64,000 nt of DNA from JAEXOD01 sp964652025 (GTDB taxonomy: Bacteria; Bacteroidota; Ignavibacteria; Ignavibacteriales; Melioribacteraceae), in NCBI GenBank assembly GCA_964652025.1, contig CAZYZX010000002.1:315993-379992 (forward strand). Direction: 5' to 3'. This document shows, piece after piece, positions 45,179-52,860 of this stretch. How positions within the stretch are numbered: the first letter of the stretch is position 1; every line of letters starts with the position of its first letter. The position numbers and the translations under genes are program-made. The notes under the pieces are model-generated. The model had not been told where the DNA came from, searched no databases, and worked only from the letters and a program-made list of their open reading frames with translations.

Positions 45179-45955
45179 TTATCTAAAACCTAAAACTAAA
45201 GCACTTCTATACCAAGAGTAATATTTATCTAGTAATTCCTCTTTACTTGGGAACTGATAGTAAATTAAATTCTCTTGGTCTCCTACAAAAAAGCCATTTT
45301 TACAAGTCCTATATAAAATATCCCCTTGTAAATATCTAATTACAGTTTTAGTAAACTTATTTGGTTCTTTTTTTAATCCTTCTAAACAATCCCGCAAGTG
45401 GTCAATATTCAAATATGGTAAATTATCCGCACTAGCATTTTTAGGATCCAACGCTAAATCATCTAAAATAAGCTCTACAAAAACAAGTTTAGGAACCGAT
45501 ACTGGTTGATTTCGATTTGTAACAAATTTCATAAATTGTTCTGGATTATACTTGGATGCTATTTGCGGAGTAACCGGACACAGTTGCTGGTATAAATGTA
45601 ATTCTTCTTTGTTATCACCTAAATATTCTGTTTTATCTAACCCTAACACCTTCCCATCATCGGTTACAAGATATAATTTTTTAAGACTTTGTAGCGGTAC
45701 ATTTTCTAAAACACGATAAATAGATAAATAAACAGAGCTTTTGGGCTTCCCATCTGGATGTGGCACACATCTTTGGTCAATATCAGCAAAATTGAAATAA
45801 TCGGACTTAAAATTTGGTTCAACTTCAAAAAATATTGCTTGCCCTCTGGTTCGTTTTTTGGTTCCTACTGCTAAGTAATTACCAAAATCTTCTGGCGGTA
45901 GCATAGATGCTATTAAAGCTTCGGGCATTAATGACAAATATAAATATTTTTCCAT
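45179..45955 (-). CDS. Conserved-looking protein of unknown function
   Basis: The protein has 258 residues from the ATG at 45955, which has GGAG 8 nt upstream; the frame is open 21 codons further. I do not recognise a family. It is soluble, with no signal peptide or TM segment. The start MEKYLYLSLMPEALIASMLPPEDFG and a GTKKRTRGQAIFFEVEP segment look conserved in style. It has four scattered Cys and no obvious catalytic motif. The downstream neighbour on the same strand is the membrane pyrophosphatase, and a receiver-cyclase gene diverges upstream. Confidence 0.75.
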   Translation of the reverse strand: MEKYLYLSLMPEALIASMLPPEDFGNYLAVGTKKRTRGQAIFFEVEPNFKSDYFNFADIDQRCVPHPDGKPKSSVYLSIYRVLENVPLQSLKKLYLVTDDGKVLGLDKTEYLGDNKEELHLYQQLCPVTPQIASKYNPEQFMKFVTNRNQPVSVPKLVFVELILDDLALDPKNASADNLPYLNIDHLRDCLEGLKKEPNKFTKTVIRYLQGDILYRTCKNGFFVGDQENLIYYQFPSKEELLDKYYSWYRSALVLGFR

Positions 45956-46120
45956 ACCCTTTCTCCTATTTATGTTGAAATAAATTATATCCTTTATTTC
46001 ATATTTATTAAATTGCATAAAATAAAAATAAAAAGCAATATTATTCCTCTTACATTTTATTTTTATATTTTATTTTAGTATATTAAATTACTTTATATAT
46101 TTTGCTTAAGATTTTGGTTT

Positions 46121-47206
46121 ATGAAAGATTACTTTTCTATCTTGTACGTAGATGATGAAGAGCATAATTTAATATCATTTAAAGCTGCCTTTAGACGCGA
46201 TTACAATGTATTTACTGCTTTATCTGCTAAAGAAGGTTTTGAAATATTAAAACATAATGATATTGGTTTAGTTATTACAGACCAAAGAATGCCTGAAATT
46301 ACTGGTGTGCAATTTCTAGAAAAAATCGTAAGCGAGTATCCAAATACCATTAGAATGATTTTAACAGGGTATAGTGATATAGATGCCATTGTAGAAGCTA
46401 TAAATAATGGTCATATTTATCGTTACATAACTAAACCTTGGGATTATAATGAACTTAAAATAGCTATTGAAAACGCTAAACAATTATATCTTTTACAATT
46501 AAAAAACAAAAAACTTATAGAAGAATTACAAAATAAAATTTTAGAACAAGAGAAAATTTTAAAGCTATTTGAAAAATATGTCCCTAATTCAGTTGTAGAA
46601 AAGGTATTAACTAAGGGTGAGGAATCTATTTTTGAAGGAGAATTGCGAGAAGTAACTATTCTGTTTTGTGATTTACGTGGGTTCACTGCTCTTTGCGAAA
46701 CACTAAAACCTCAACAAACTGTTAATTTTCTTAATACATACTATTCTTTAATGACTAAATGCGTAAAAAAACATGATGGTTTTGTTGCCCAATTTGTTGG
46801 TGATGAAGTATTTGCTGTTTTTGGAGCTCCTATCACAAACAATAACAACGAAACTAACGCTGTTTATTGTGCATTAGATATGTTGGATGCCATAAATGAA
46901 CTTAATTCTAAATTTAAAGAACTATTAAATAAAAATATTGCTGTAGGTATTGGAATTAACAGTGGATTGGTTGTTGCTGGTAATTTAGGTAGTGAAGATA
47001 GAATTGAATACTCTATTACTGGTGATACTGTAAATACAGGAAAAAGAATTGAAACATTAACAAAAGATACCCCAAATTCAATCTTAATAAGTCATTCTGT
47101 TTACACTAAAGTAAAAGATAAATTTATTACTGTAGAAAAACCACCTATTCAGGTAAAAGGAAAACAAGAAATGCTAACTTTATATCAAGTTATATCAAGA
47201 AAGTAA
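46121..47206 (+). CDS. Response regulator fused to a class III nucleotide cyclase
   Basis: The 361-residue protein has an N-terminal receiver (1-118; DD at 11-12, Asp54 in ITDQRMPE, Lys in TKPWD), a coiled-coil linker (about 120-155) and a class III cyclase domain (about 172-345). Metal-binding Asp184 (FCDLRGFT) and Asp228 (VGDEVFAVFG) are present, as are Asn305 and Arg309 for the transition state. The purine-selecting positions are unusual: Gln224 where adenylate cyclases have Lys, and Ser298 where they have Asp or Thr. The product (cAMP, cGMP or other) is therefore uncertain. It has no Shine-Dalgarno and is transcribed alone; the next gene is convergent, 4 nt away. Confidence 0.88.
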   Translation: MKDYFSILYVDDEEHNLISFKAAFRRDYNVFTALSAKEGFEILKHNDIGLVITDQRMPEITGVQFLEKIVSEYPNTIRMILTGYSDIDAIVEAINNGHIYRYITKPWDYNELKIAIENAKQLYLLQLKNKKLIEELQNKILEQEKILKLFEKYVPNSVVEKVLTKGEESIFEGELREVTILFCDLRGFTALCETLKPQQTVNFLNTYYSLMTKCVKKHDGFVAQFVGDEVFAVFGAPITNNNNETNAVYCALDMLDAINELNSKFKELLNKNIAVGIGINSGLVVAGNLGSEDRIEYSITGDTVNTGKRIETLTKDTPNSILISHSVYTKVKDKFITVEKPPIQVKGKQEMLTLYQVISRK

Positions 47207-47210
47207 AAAA

Positions 47211-47993
47211 CTAAAAAGCTAAAGTCCAAATTATATAGTCTAAAATTAAAATTAAAGCACTAGAAATAACAAAACTTCTAATTGTAGATAGTCCAACTCC
47301 TTCTGCACCTCCTTCTGTCCTAAAACCAATATGGCAACCTAAAAGGGATGTAACCCCTCCAAAAACTATCCCCTTTATTAATCCAAACATAAAATCACTT
47401 ACCAAAAAATAGCGTTTAACAGAGTCAAAAAAAACATCAAAAGATACACCTAAAAAATACCTAGAAATTATGAATGCACCAATTACAGCAATTGTATTTG
47501 CAATAGAAATTAATATTGGCATCATAAATATAGTGGCAAAAAATCTTGGCATAGCAAGATATCTAATTGGGCTAATACCCATAGTTTCTAAAGCATCTAT
47601 TTGCTCTGTTACTTTCATACTCCCCAACTCTGCAGCTATAGATGCTCCTACTCTACCTGCTATTACTATAGCTGTAAGCACAGGACCTAATTCTGTTATT
47701 ATTGCCCTACTTGTTGCTGTGCCTAAAAATGATAGAGGTGCTAATCCTTTTAATTGATATGCCGCTTGCCATGCAGCTACTGCACCCGTAAATGAAGCAA
47801 TTATTAATACTAATGGTAATGAATTTACACCAATATGTTCCATTTGCATCAATAGCAAATTTCTATTTTTTATCATATTTGGTGCAAATCTAATTATTCT
47901 AAATAATAATAAAGAAACTTGACCAAATTCGGTAAAAAAATCAATTACTTTTTTCCCAAGCTTTTCTAGTAATTTTTCAATATAATTTTTCAC
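47211..47993 (-). CDS. MlaE-family ABC transporter permease
   Basis: The 260-residue membrane protein has five to six TM helices and the MlaE/YrbE core: GPVLTAIVIAGRVGASIAAELGSMKVTEQIDALETMGISP. Family members move phospholipids between the two membranes with an ATPase (MlaF) and an MCE protein (MlaD); neither gene is present here. The start is GTG at 47993. It follows the phosphatase gene by 7 nt on the same strand, so it is in an operon with unrelated genes. Confidence 0.92.
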   Translation of the reverse strand: MKNYIEKLLEKLGKKVIDFFTEFGQVSLLLFRIIRFAPNMIKNRNLLLMQMEHIGVNSLPLVLIIASFTGAVAAWQAAYQLKGLAPLSFLGTATSRAIITELGPVLTAIVIAGRVGASIAAELGSMKVTEQIDALETMGISPIRYLAMPRFFATIFMMPILISIANTIAVIGAFIISRYFLGVSFDVFFDSVKRYFLVSDFMFGLIKGIVFGGVTSLLGCHIGFRTEGGAEGVGLSTIRSFVISSALILILDYIIWTLAF

Positions 47994-48000
47994 TTTAATT

Positions 48001-49083
48001 TTAATTAATTGTTTTACCGAAAAAACTAAATAATATACGCCCTATTTGATAATTATCTAATAACCCTGTAAACTTTTCTGCACCTGGTCCTTTTGCAAAT
48101 ACAGCAACAGGATTTGCTGCATGGTTTTTGGTAGTCCATCCAATATCAAATGTTTTTTTACTTAAATCACCATTAATAACCGATAGCCCACCCGTATCAT
48201 GATCTGCTATTACTACAACTAAAGTATTTTTATCTTTTTCTGCAAAATCTAATGCATAGTTTACAGCTGAATTAAAATCGTTTAATTCTAATACTAAACC
48301 ATCTTTATTATTACTATGGTTAACATTATCTATTTGCGAACCTTCAATCATTATAAAAAAGTTTTTACCAGTATTCTTCAAATGTTCTATCCCTGATTTA
48401 GCCAAGTCCCCTAATTTAAATTGTCTATTCCATGCCTCTGGCATTTCATCATATCCTATTAATCCTAAAACTGGCTTATTTTCCTTATACGCTAATAAAT
48501 TCTCTATTTTATCAAAATATACAAAACCCTTATCTTCAAATTTTTGAACAACATTTATTCCATCTTGCCTTGTTCCACCTAAATTTTCTGGTAAAAAGTA
48601 TTGCGTTCCACCACCAACTAAATAATTAATTTTAAGCTCAGAAAACTGATTAGCAATATCATAAAAACTATATCTTGTTAAAGAATGTGTTCCAAAACAA
48701 GCTGGTGTTGCATCTGTTAACGAACTTGTTGCGATTATACCTGTAGCATAACCTCTATCCGCTAAAAACTCCAATATAGTTTCTGCCTTAGTACTATCTG
48801 GTTTATAAGAAACCATTAACTTTTTGGTTCTATAACCTGTTGCATATGCTGTTGCACCCGCACCAGAATCGGTTATTAACTTATCTGCTGCAACTGTAAT
48901 TACTAAACCAGTATGTGTAAATCTTCTATATGGTGAGTTTTCTAAAAACATGTCAGATATTCCAACACTATTTATACTCATCCCATCACCAATCAAAAAT
49001 ATTATATTTTTTGGTGCTTGCTGACAATAAAAAGCTGTAGTATAAAATACTACAGCTATTAAAACAAAAAACAATTTTTTCAT
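48001..49083 (-). CDS. Alkaline phosphatase
   Basis: The 360-residue exported protein has a signal peptide ending near FYCQQA. Alkaline-phosphatase motifs are IIFLIGDGMS (metal Asp), TDSGAGATAYATG with the nucleophilic Ser, and MIEGSQIDNVNHSN and VVIADHDTGG for the other metal ligands. It is shorter than E. coli PhoA (about 470), as in many Bacteroidota enzymes. It releases phosphate from organic esters in the periplasm or outside. AGGATAT precedes the ATG. It lies between ilvE (9 nt upstream) and the MlaE gene. Confidence 0.93.
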   Translation of the reverse strand: MKKLFFVLIAVVFYTTAFYCQQAPKNIIFLIGDGMSINSVGISDMFLENSPYRRFTHTGLVITVAADKLITDSGAGATAYATGYRTKKLMVSYKPDSTKAETILEFLADRGYATGIIATSSLTDATPACFGTHSLTRYSFYDIANQFSELKINYLVGGGTQYFLPENLGGTRQDGINVVQKFEDKGFVYFDKIENLLAYKENKPVLGLIGYDEMPEAWNRQFKLGDLAKSGIEHLKNTGKNFFIMIEGSQIDNVNHSNNKDGLVLELNDFNSAVNYALDFAEKDKNTLVVVIADHDTGGLSVINGDLSKKTFDIGWTTKNHAANPVAVFAKGPGAEKFTGLLDNYQIGRILFSFFGKTIN

Positions 49084-49092
49084 TTTTATATC

Positions 49093-50166
49093 CTAATCCA
49101 CGTAAGTTAACCAATTATATTTGTCTTCTATTCTGCCATATTGTATTCCTGTTAATTCCTCGTAAAGTTCATTACTCAATTCACCTGGTTTTTCATCGCT
49201 AAATAAAAGTACTTCGTCATTATATTTTAGTCTTCCAACTGCAGATATAACTGCTGCTGTACCACTACCAAATAATTCTATTAAATTACCATTTTTGTAT
49301 CCATCTAAAACTTCTTGTAATGCTATTGCTCTTTCTTTAACATTATATCCTTTATCTTTTAGCAATTGAATAACAGACATTCTTGTTACACCCGGCAAAA
49401 TTGAACCGGTTAAAGCAGGGGTTGCTATTTCATCTTTAAATCTAACAAAAATATTCATAGTTCCTACTTCTTCAATATATTTTTGTTCAATGCCATCTAA
49501 CCATAATACTTGGGTATACCCTTCGGCTCTTGCTTCTCTTTGTGCAAGCAAACTTGCAGCATAATTTCCTGCTGTTTTACAATCACCAACTCCCTTTCTA
49601 ACAGCACGCACATATTTGTCGGTTGCCATTATTGGTACAGGCTTAAAACCTTCTGGATAATATGGACCAACAGGGCTTAAAATAATCATAAATTTAAAGT
49701 TTTCTGAAGGTCTTACACCTAATACTGGCTCACTGGCAAATGCAAATGGCCTAATATACAAAGCATGACCCTGTTTTGTTGGGATCCATTCACTATCAAG
49801 CTTAATTAATTCTTTCATCGCTTCCATAAAAAGCTCTGTGTCAATTTCTGGAATGCACATCCTGCGACATGAATTATTAAACCTTTCAATATTTTTATCA
49901 GGTCTAAACATCGCAATACGACCATCTTCTTGCTTATACGCTTTTAAACCTTCAAATATTGCTTGTGCATAATGAAATACCATTGTGGCGGGGCTTAATT
50001 CAATTGGTCCATAATCTTTAATTCTTGCATTTACCCATTCACCTTTTTTGGGGTCATAGTCCATTTCGAACATGTGAGGAGTAAAAGTTCTACCAAACAC
50101 TAAATTTTCTGGTAGTTCTACTTTTGCTTTAATTTCGCTAGCTTCAAATGTGATGTTTGATACCAT
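49093..50166 (-). CDS. ilvE: Branched-chain amino acid aminotransferase
   Basis: The 357-residue class IV PLP aminotransferase has the eukaryotic-type length. Motifs are FHYAQAIFEGLKAYKQEDGRIAMFRPDKN near the N-terminus, a GDCKTAGNYAASLLAQREA segment with the PLP Lys, EVGTMNIFV, and ELFGSGTAAVISAV. It interconverts Leu, Ile and Val with their keto acids. AAGGAAGGAT precedes the ATG. The leader of about 165 nt contains a strong structured RNA element with its own promoter upstream. Alkaline phosphatase and MlaE genes follow closely. Confidence 0.93.
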   Translation of the reverse strand: MVSNITFEASEIKAKVELPENLVFGRTFTPHMFEMDYDPKKGEWVNARIKDYGPIELSPATMVFHYAQAIFEGLKAYKQEDGRIAMFRPDKNIERFNNSCRRMCIPEIDTELFMEAMKELIKLDSEWIPTKQGHALYIRPFAFASEPVLGVRPSENFKFMIILSPVGPYYPEGFKPVPIMATDKYVRAVRKGVGDCKTAGNYAASLLAQREARAEGYTQVLWLDGIEQKYIEEVGTMNIFVRFKDEIATPALTGSILPGVTRMSVIQLLKDKGYNVKERAIALQEVLDGYKNGNLIELFGSGTAAVISAVGRLKYNDEVLLFSDEKPGELSNELYEELTGIQYGRIEDKYNWLTYVD

Positions 50167-50201
50167 AGTTATCCTTCCTTCTATTTTATGTTTTATAAAT
50201 A

Positions 50202-50330
50202 GATCGAAGGTTTTTGACCGAATGCCCGGATTCTACCGGGCTTAGTAGTGCTAAAAATTTTCCTAAATAAATTAATAATTGGTTAGTTCTTAGTTTTATC
50301 ACTTTTGTTCTCAAAAACCTTTAATCTAAT
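50202..50330 (-). ncRNA. Candidate structured RNA (6S-like, or cis-acting leader of ilvE)
   Basis: An 11-bp closing helix pairs AAGGTTTTTGA (50321-50311) with TCAAAAACCTT (50217-50207), extended by GAT/ATC outside. Inside, the 3' strand has a hairpin GCCCGG-TAGAAT-CCGGGC (50241-50224), and the remainder can fold into nested AGUG/CACU and CUAA/UUAG helices. The only G+C-rich segment in the region is this hairpin. A promoter would start transcription about 4 nt before the helix. The overall plan, with a closing stem, a small hairpin in the 3' strand and an apical arm, recalls 6S RNA. No terminator separates it from ilvE, so a leader role is equally possible. Confidence 0.45.
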
Positions 50331-50337
50331 ATTGTTT

Positions 50338-50365
50338 AATATACAAAATTTAACTCATATTTCAA
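50338..50365 (-). promoter_or_regulatory. Candidate promoter for the structured RNA / ilvE
   Basis: On the minus strand TTGAAA (50365-50360) and TATATT (50343-50338) are 16 nt apart. The predicted start near 50330 coincides with the 5' edge of the structured element. Confidence 0.5.
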
Positions 50366-50422
50366 TAAAAAAAAGGTTTTTTTTAGAAATTATTTATTTA
50401 CAATTAGGGTAATTATTTTTGA

Positions 50423-51406
50423 CTATGAAGCTTTTAGTTTTTCAATCAGTTTTTTAATATCTTCCGGTAACTCAGAGTCAAAAAACATTTTCTCTTTTGT
50501 TTTTGGATGAATAAATCCTATTGTTTTAGCGTGTAGTGCTTGGCGGGTTATAATTTGTAATAAGTTATCTACTCTACTTTTTATTTTTGGCAAGTCACTG
50601 CCATATATTATTTTCCTTCCATTATATGTAGGATCACCAAAAATAGGATGATTTATGCTATTTAAATGTACTCTTATCTGATGGGTTCTTCCTGTTTTTA
50701 ATTTACAACTTATCAAACTGCAAAACTCGTATTCTTCAATAACTTTATAATTTGTTTGAGCATATTTACCAAGCTCTTTATGAACTGTAAATATTTTTCT
50801 ATCTTTATTACTTCTTGTAATATTACCTATTATTTCCCCCTCCTTTTCTTTAAATATTCCCCAACATACTGCCCAATATTCCCTTTCTACTGTGTGCTGT
50901 GCAAATTGCTTTGCTAAAAAAGCATGTGTTTCTTCATCTTTTGCTATTAATAATAATCCGCTTGTATCTTTATCAATTCTATGCACTATGCCCGGCCGCC
51001 CTGGTTCACTACCTTCACTTAATTTATTTATGTGGTACAATAATGCATTTACTAATGTACCAGTATAATTCCCCAATGCAGGATGTACTACTATGCCTGC
51101 TGGTTTATTTACTACTAATAAATATTCATCTTCATAAATTATATCCAATGGTATATCTTCGGCTTCTGTATTTTCTGGTCGTGGGCTAATAGGAATTGTA
51201 ACATCTATTATATCTCTTGGCATTACTAAATAATTTGCTTTAACAGGTTTCCCATTAACCTTTACTAATTCTGCCTTAATAAGTTTTTGAATTTTTGTTC
51301 GGGTGGAGTTTTCAATGGAATTTGTTAAATATACATCTATTCTTTCTTTTTTCTTCCCCTCAGTAATTTCTATTCTTATGTTTTTTTCAGTTATTATTTT
51401 TCCCAT
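50423..51406 (-). CDS. Ribosomal large-subunit pseudouridine synthase, RluD family
   Basis: The 327-residue protein has an N-terminal S4 RNA-binding domain (about 15-75, STRTKIQKLIKAELVKVNG) and an RluA-type catalytic domain with GIVHRIDKDTSGLLLIAK, which contains the catalytic Asp, and LKTGRTHQIRVH. It modifies uridines of 23S rRNA, probably helix 69. Its start lies inside the 3' end of lspA with a 20-nt overlap, so translation is likely coupled. It is the last gene of the yggS-to-rluD run, and no terminator was found after it. Confidence 0.9.
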   Translation of the reverse strand: MGKIITEKNIRIEITEGKKKERIDVYLTNSIENSTRTKIQKLIKAELVKVNGKPVKANYLVMPRDIIDVTIPISPRPENTEAEDIPLDIIYEDEYLLVVNKPAGIVVHPALGNYTGTLVNALLYHINKLSEGSEPGRPGIVHRIDKDTSGLLLIAKDEETHAFLAKQFAQHTVEREYWAVCWGIFKEKEGEIIGNITRSNKDRKIFTVHKELGKYAQTNYKVIEEYEFCSLISCKLKTGRTHQIRVHLNSINHPIFGDPTYNGRKIIYGSDLPKIKSRVDNLLQIITRQALHAKTIGFIHPKTKEKMFFDSELPEDIKKLIEKLKAS

Positions 51407-52022
51407 CGGGCTGTATTTCTATTGTTTCCTCTTGCTCTAAGTCTTTAACGTTTTCGCTTACATTATCTTCTACTTTCTTTTCTTCCTTTTCCTTTTTATT
51501 AAAAAACAATAATAATACTACACCAATTGAAACAGCACTATCGGCTATGTTAAAAATTGGAAATCTTTCGTATGTTTGTCCAAATAACTTAAAATCAAAA
51601 AATTCAACATTTATAAAATCTACTACATGACCATAAAATATTGGTGCATATCCATAAATCACACCATAAAAAACTCTATCTATAAGATTACCAAATGCTC
51701 CACCTAATATCAAAGCTAAAGCAAATCTAAATATAAACTTTTCATTTTTTGATAAATAAAGATAATACAATACCCCAATAATTGCTGCAATAGTAAATAA
51801 AGATAAAAATAACTTTACGCCACTATTCACTCCAATTCCAAATGCCATGCCAGGATTTTCTACAAATGTAATTTGTAGAAAATCTCCTACTACTTTTATA
51901 CTTTGATGTTTATCTATTCCAGCAATATTAAAATTTAGAAAAGGGATGTAAATCCCTTTTACTAAAATTTTGGTTATTTGATCTATTATAACAACAACTA
52001 ACGAATAATAAAGAACTTTCAC
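51387..52022 (-). CDS. lspA: Lipoprotein signal peptidase
   Basis: The 211-residue membrane protein has four TM helices. Motif NPGMAFGI and the catalytic aspartates in GNLIDRVFYG and NIADSAVSIG are present. It removes signal peptides from lipoproteins, of which this window encodes several. The last 40 residues are a charged Glu/Lys-rich tail beyond the usual end. The start is GTG at 52022. The 3' end overlaps rluD. Confidence 0.95.
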   Translation of the reverse strand: MKVLYYSLVVVIIDQITKILVKGIYIPFLNFNIAGIDKHQSIKVVGDFLQITFVENPGMAFGIGVNSGVKLFLSLFTIAAIIGVLYYLYLSKNEKFIFRFALALILGGAFGNLIDRVFYGVIYGYAPIFYGHVVDFINVEFFDFKLFGQTYERFPIFNIADSAVSIGVVLLLFFNKKEKEEKKVEDNVSENVKDLEQEETIEIQPDGKNNN

Positions 52023-52033
52023 TAATTTACCAT

Positions 52034-52843
52034 CTATTTTTTTTGCATTTTTGTTTTAACTTGTAAACAATGCTGTGTATGTGGCACTGCTTTTAATCTT
52101 TCCTTTGGAATTAATGGACAAGTTGGACATAAATTTTGTGGCTCGTCGATACATTCTATACAAATTCCATAAGTTTTATTTTCAATTCTAACTAACGCAT
52201 CTTCTAAATAACCTAAAAACTTATTTTCTCTTTGAGCCCATAAATATAATTTTTCTCTCTCTTGTGCATCTGTTCCTTGTTCTGCCATGTGCAAGGAGTA
52301 TGGCGAGTTTTCGTTAACATACTGACCCGTTGCAGGATCCATCATCTGTTCTTTCAACATTTGTAACTGTTCAATAATTTCTTCGCGCTTTTGTAATATT
52401 AACTCTTTAAACTCGTCTAAGTCTTTTTGTGAATAACCTTTTATCTTTTTCATCTTTCTAGAAGGTGACATCACTTCAATTATATTTTCTCCTTCACTTA
52501 CATTTTCAGCTACAGTAGCAACTTTTTCTTCTTCTTTAACGGGTTGCTCTTCCTTCACTTCTATCGGCTTTTCTTCTTTTTTGCTTACCTTTTTCTTAGC
52601 CTTTTCTTTTTTAACTTCTTCTTTCACTTCTTCAACTTTGGTTGCTTTTTTCGTTTTTTTTGGCTCAGCCTCTACTTTTAGCTCTTCCTTTTTAGCTTTA
52701 GTTGCTTTTGTTTTCTTTTCTGTCTTTGTTTCAACAGGTTTGCTTTCTTCTTTTACAGCAACTTTCTCTGCCTTCTTTTTTGTTGTCTTCTCTTTTGAAG
52801 TTTCAACTTTTTCTTCAGTACTTTTTTTTGCACAACGGGCCAT
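52034..52843 (-). CDS. TraR/DksA-type zinc-finger protein with long Lys/Glu-rich N-terminus
   Basis: The 269-residue protein has two parts. Residues 1-120 are low complexity, almost all Lys, Glu, Ala, Val and Thr, with repeated KK-E blocks. Residues about 130-269 are a DksA/TraR-like domain: a long coiled coil (SQKDLDEFKELILQKREEIIEQLQ...) and a C-terminal cysteine cluster (YGICIECIDEP, CPTCPLIPKERLKAVPHTQHC). DksA-like proteins act on RNA polymerase. The N-terminal extension is unusual in length. CGGAGG precedes the ATG. It lies between ileS and lspA, a place where this protein is often found in the Bacteroidota/Chlorobi group. Confidence 0.88.
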   Translation of the reverse strand: MARCAKKSTEEKVETSKEKTTKKKAEKVAVKEESKPVETKTEKKTKATKAKKEELKVEAEPKKTKKATKVEEVKEEVKKEKAKKKVSKKEEKPIEVKEEQPVKEEEKVATVAENVSEGENIIEVMSPSRKMKKIKGYSQKDLDEFKELILQKREEIIEQLQMLKEQMMDPATGQYVNENSPYSLHMAEQGTDAQEREKLYLWAQRENKFLGYLEDALVRIENKTYGICIECIDEPQNLCPTCPLIPKERLKAVPHTQHCLQVKTKMQKK

Positions 52844-52860
52844 TTTTTCCTCCGTTTATA

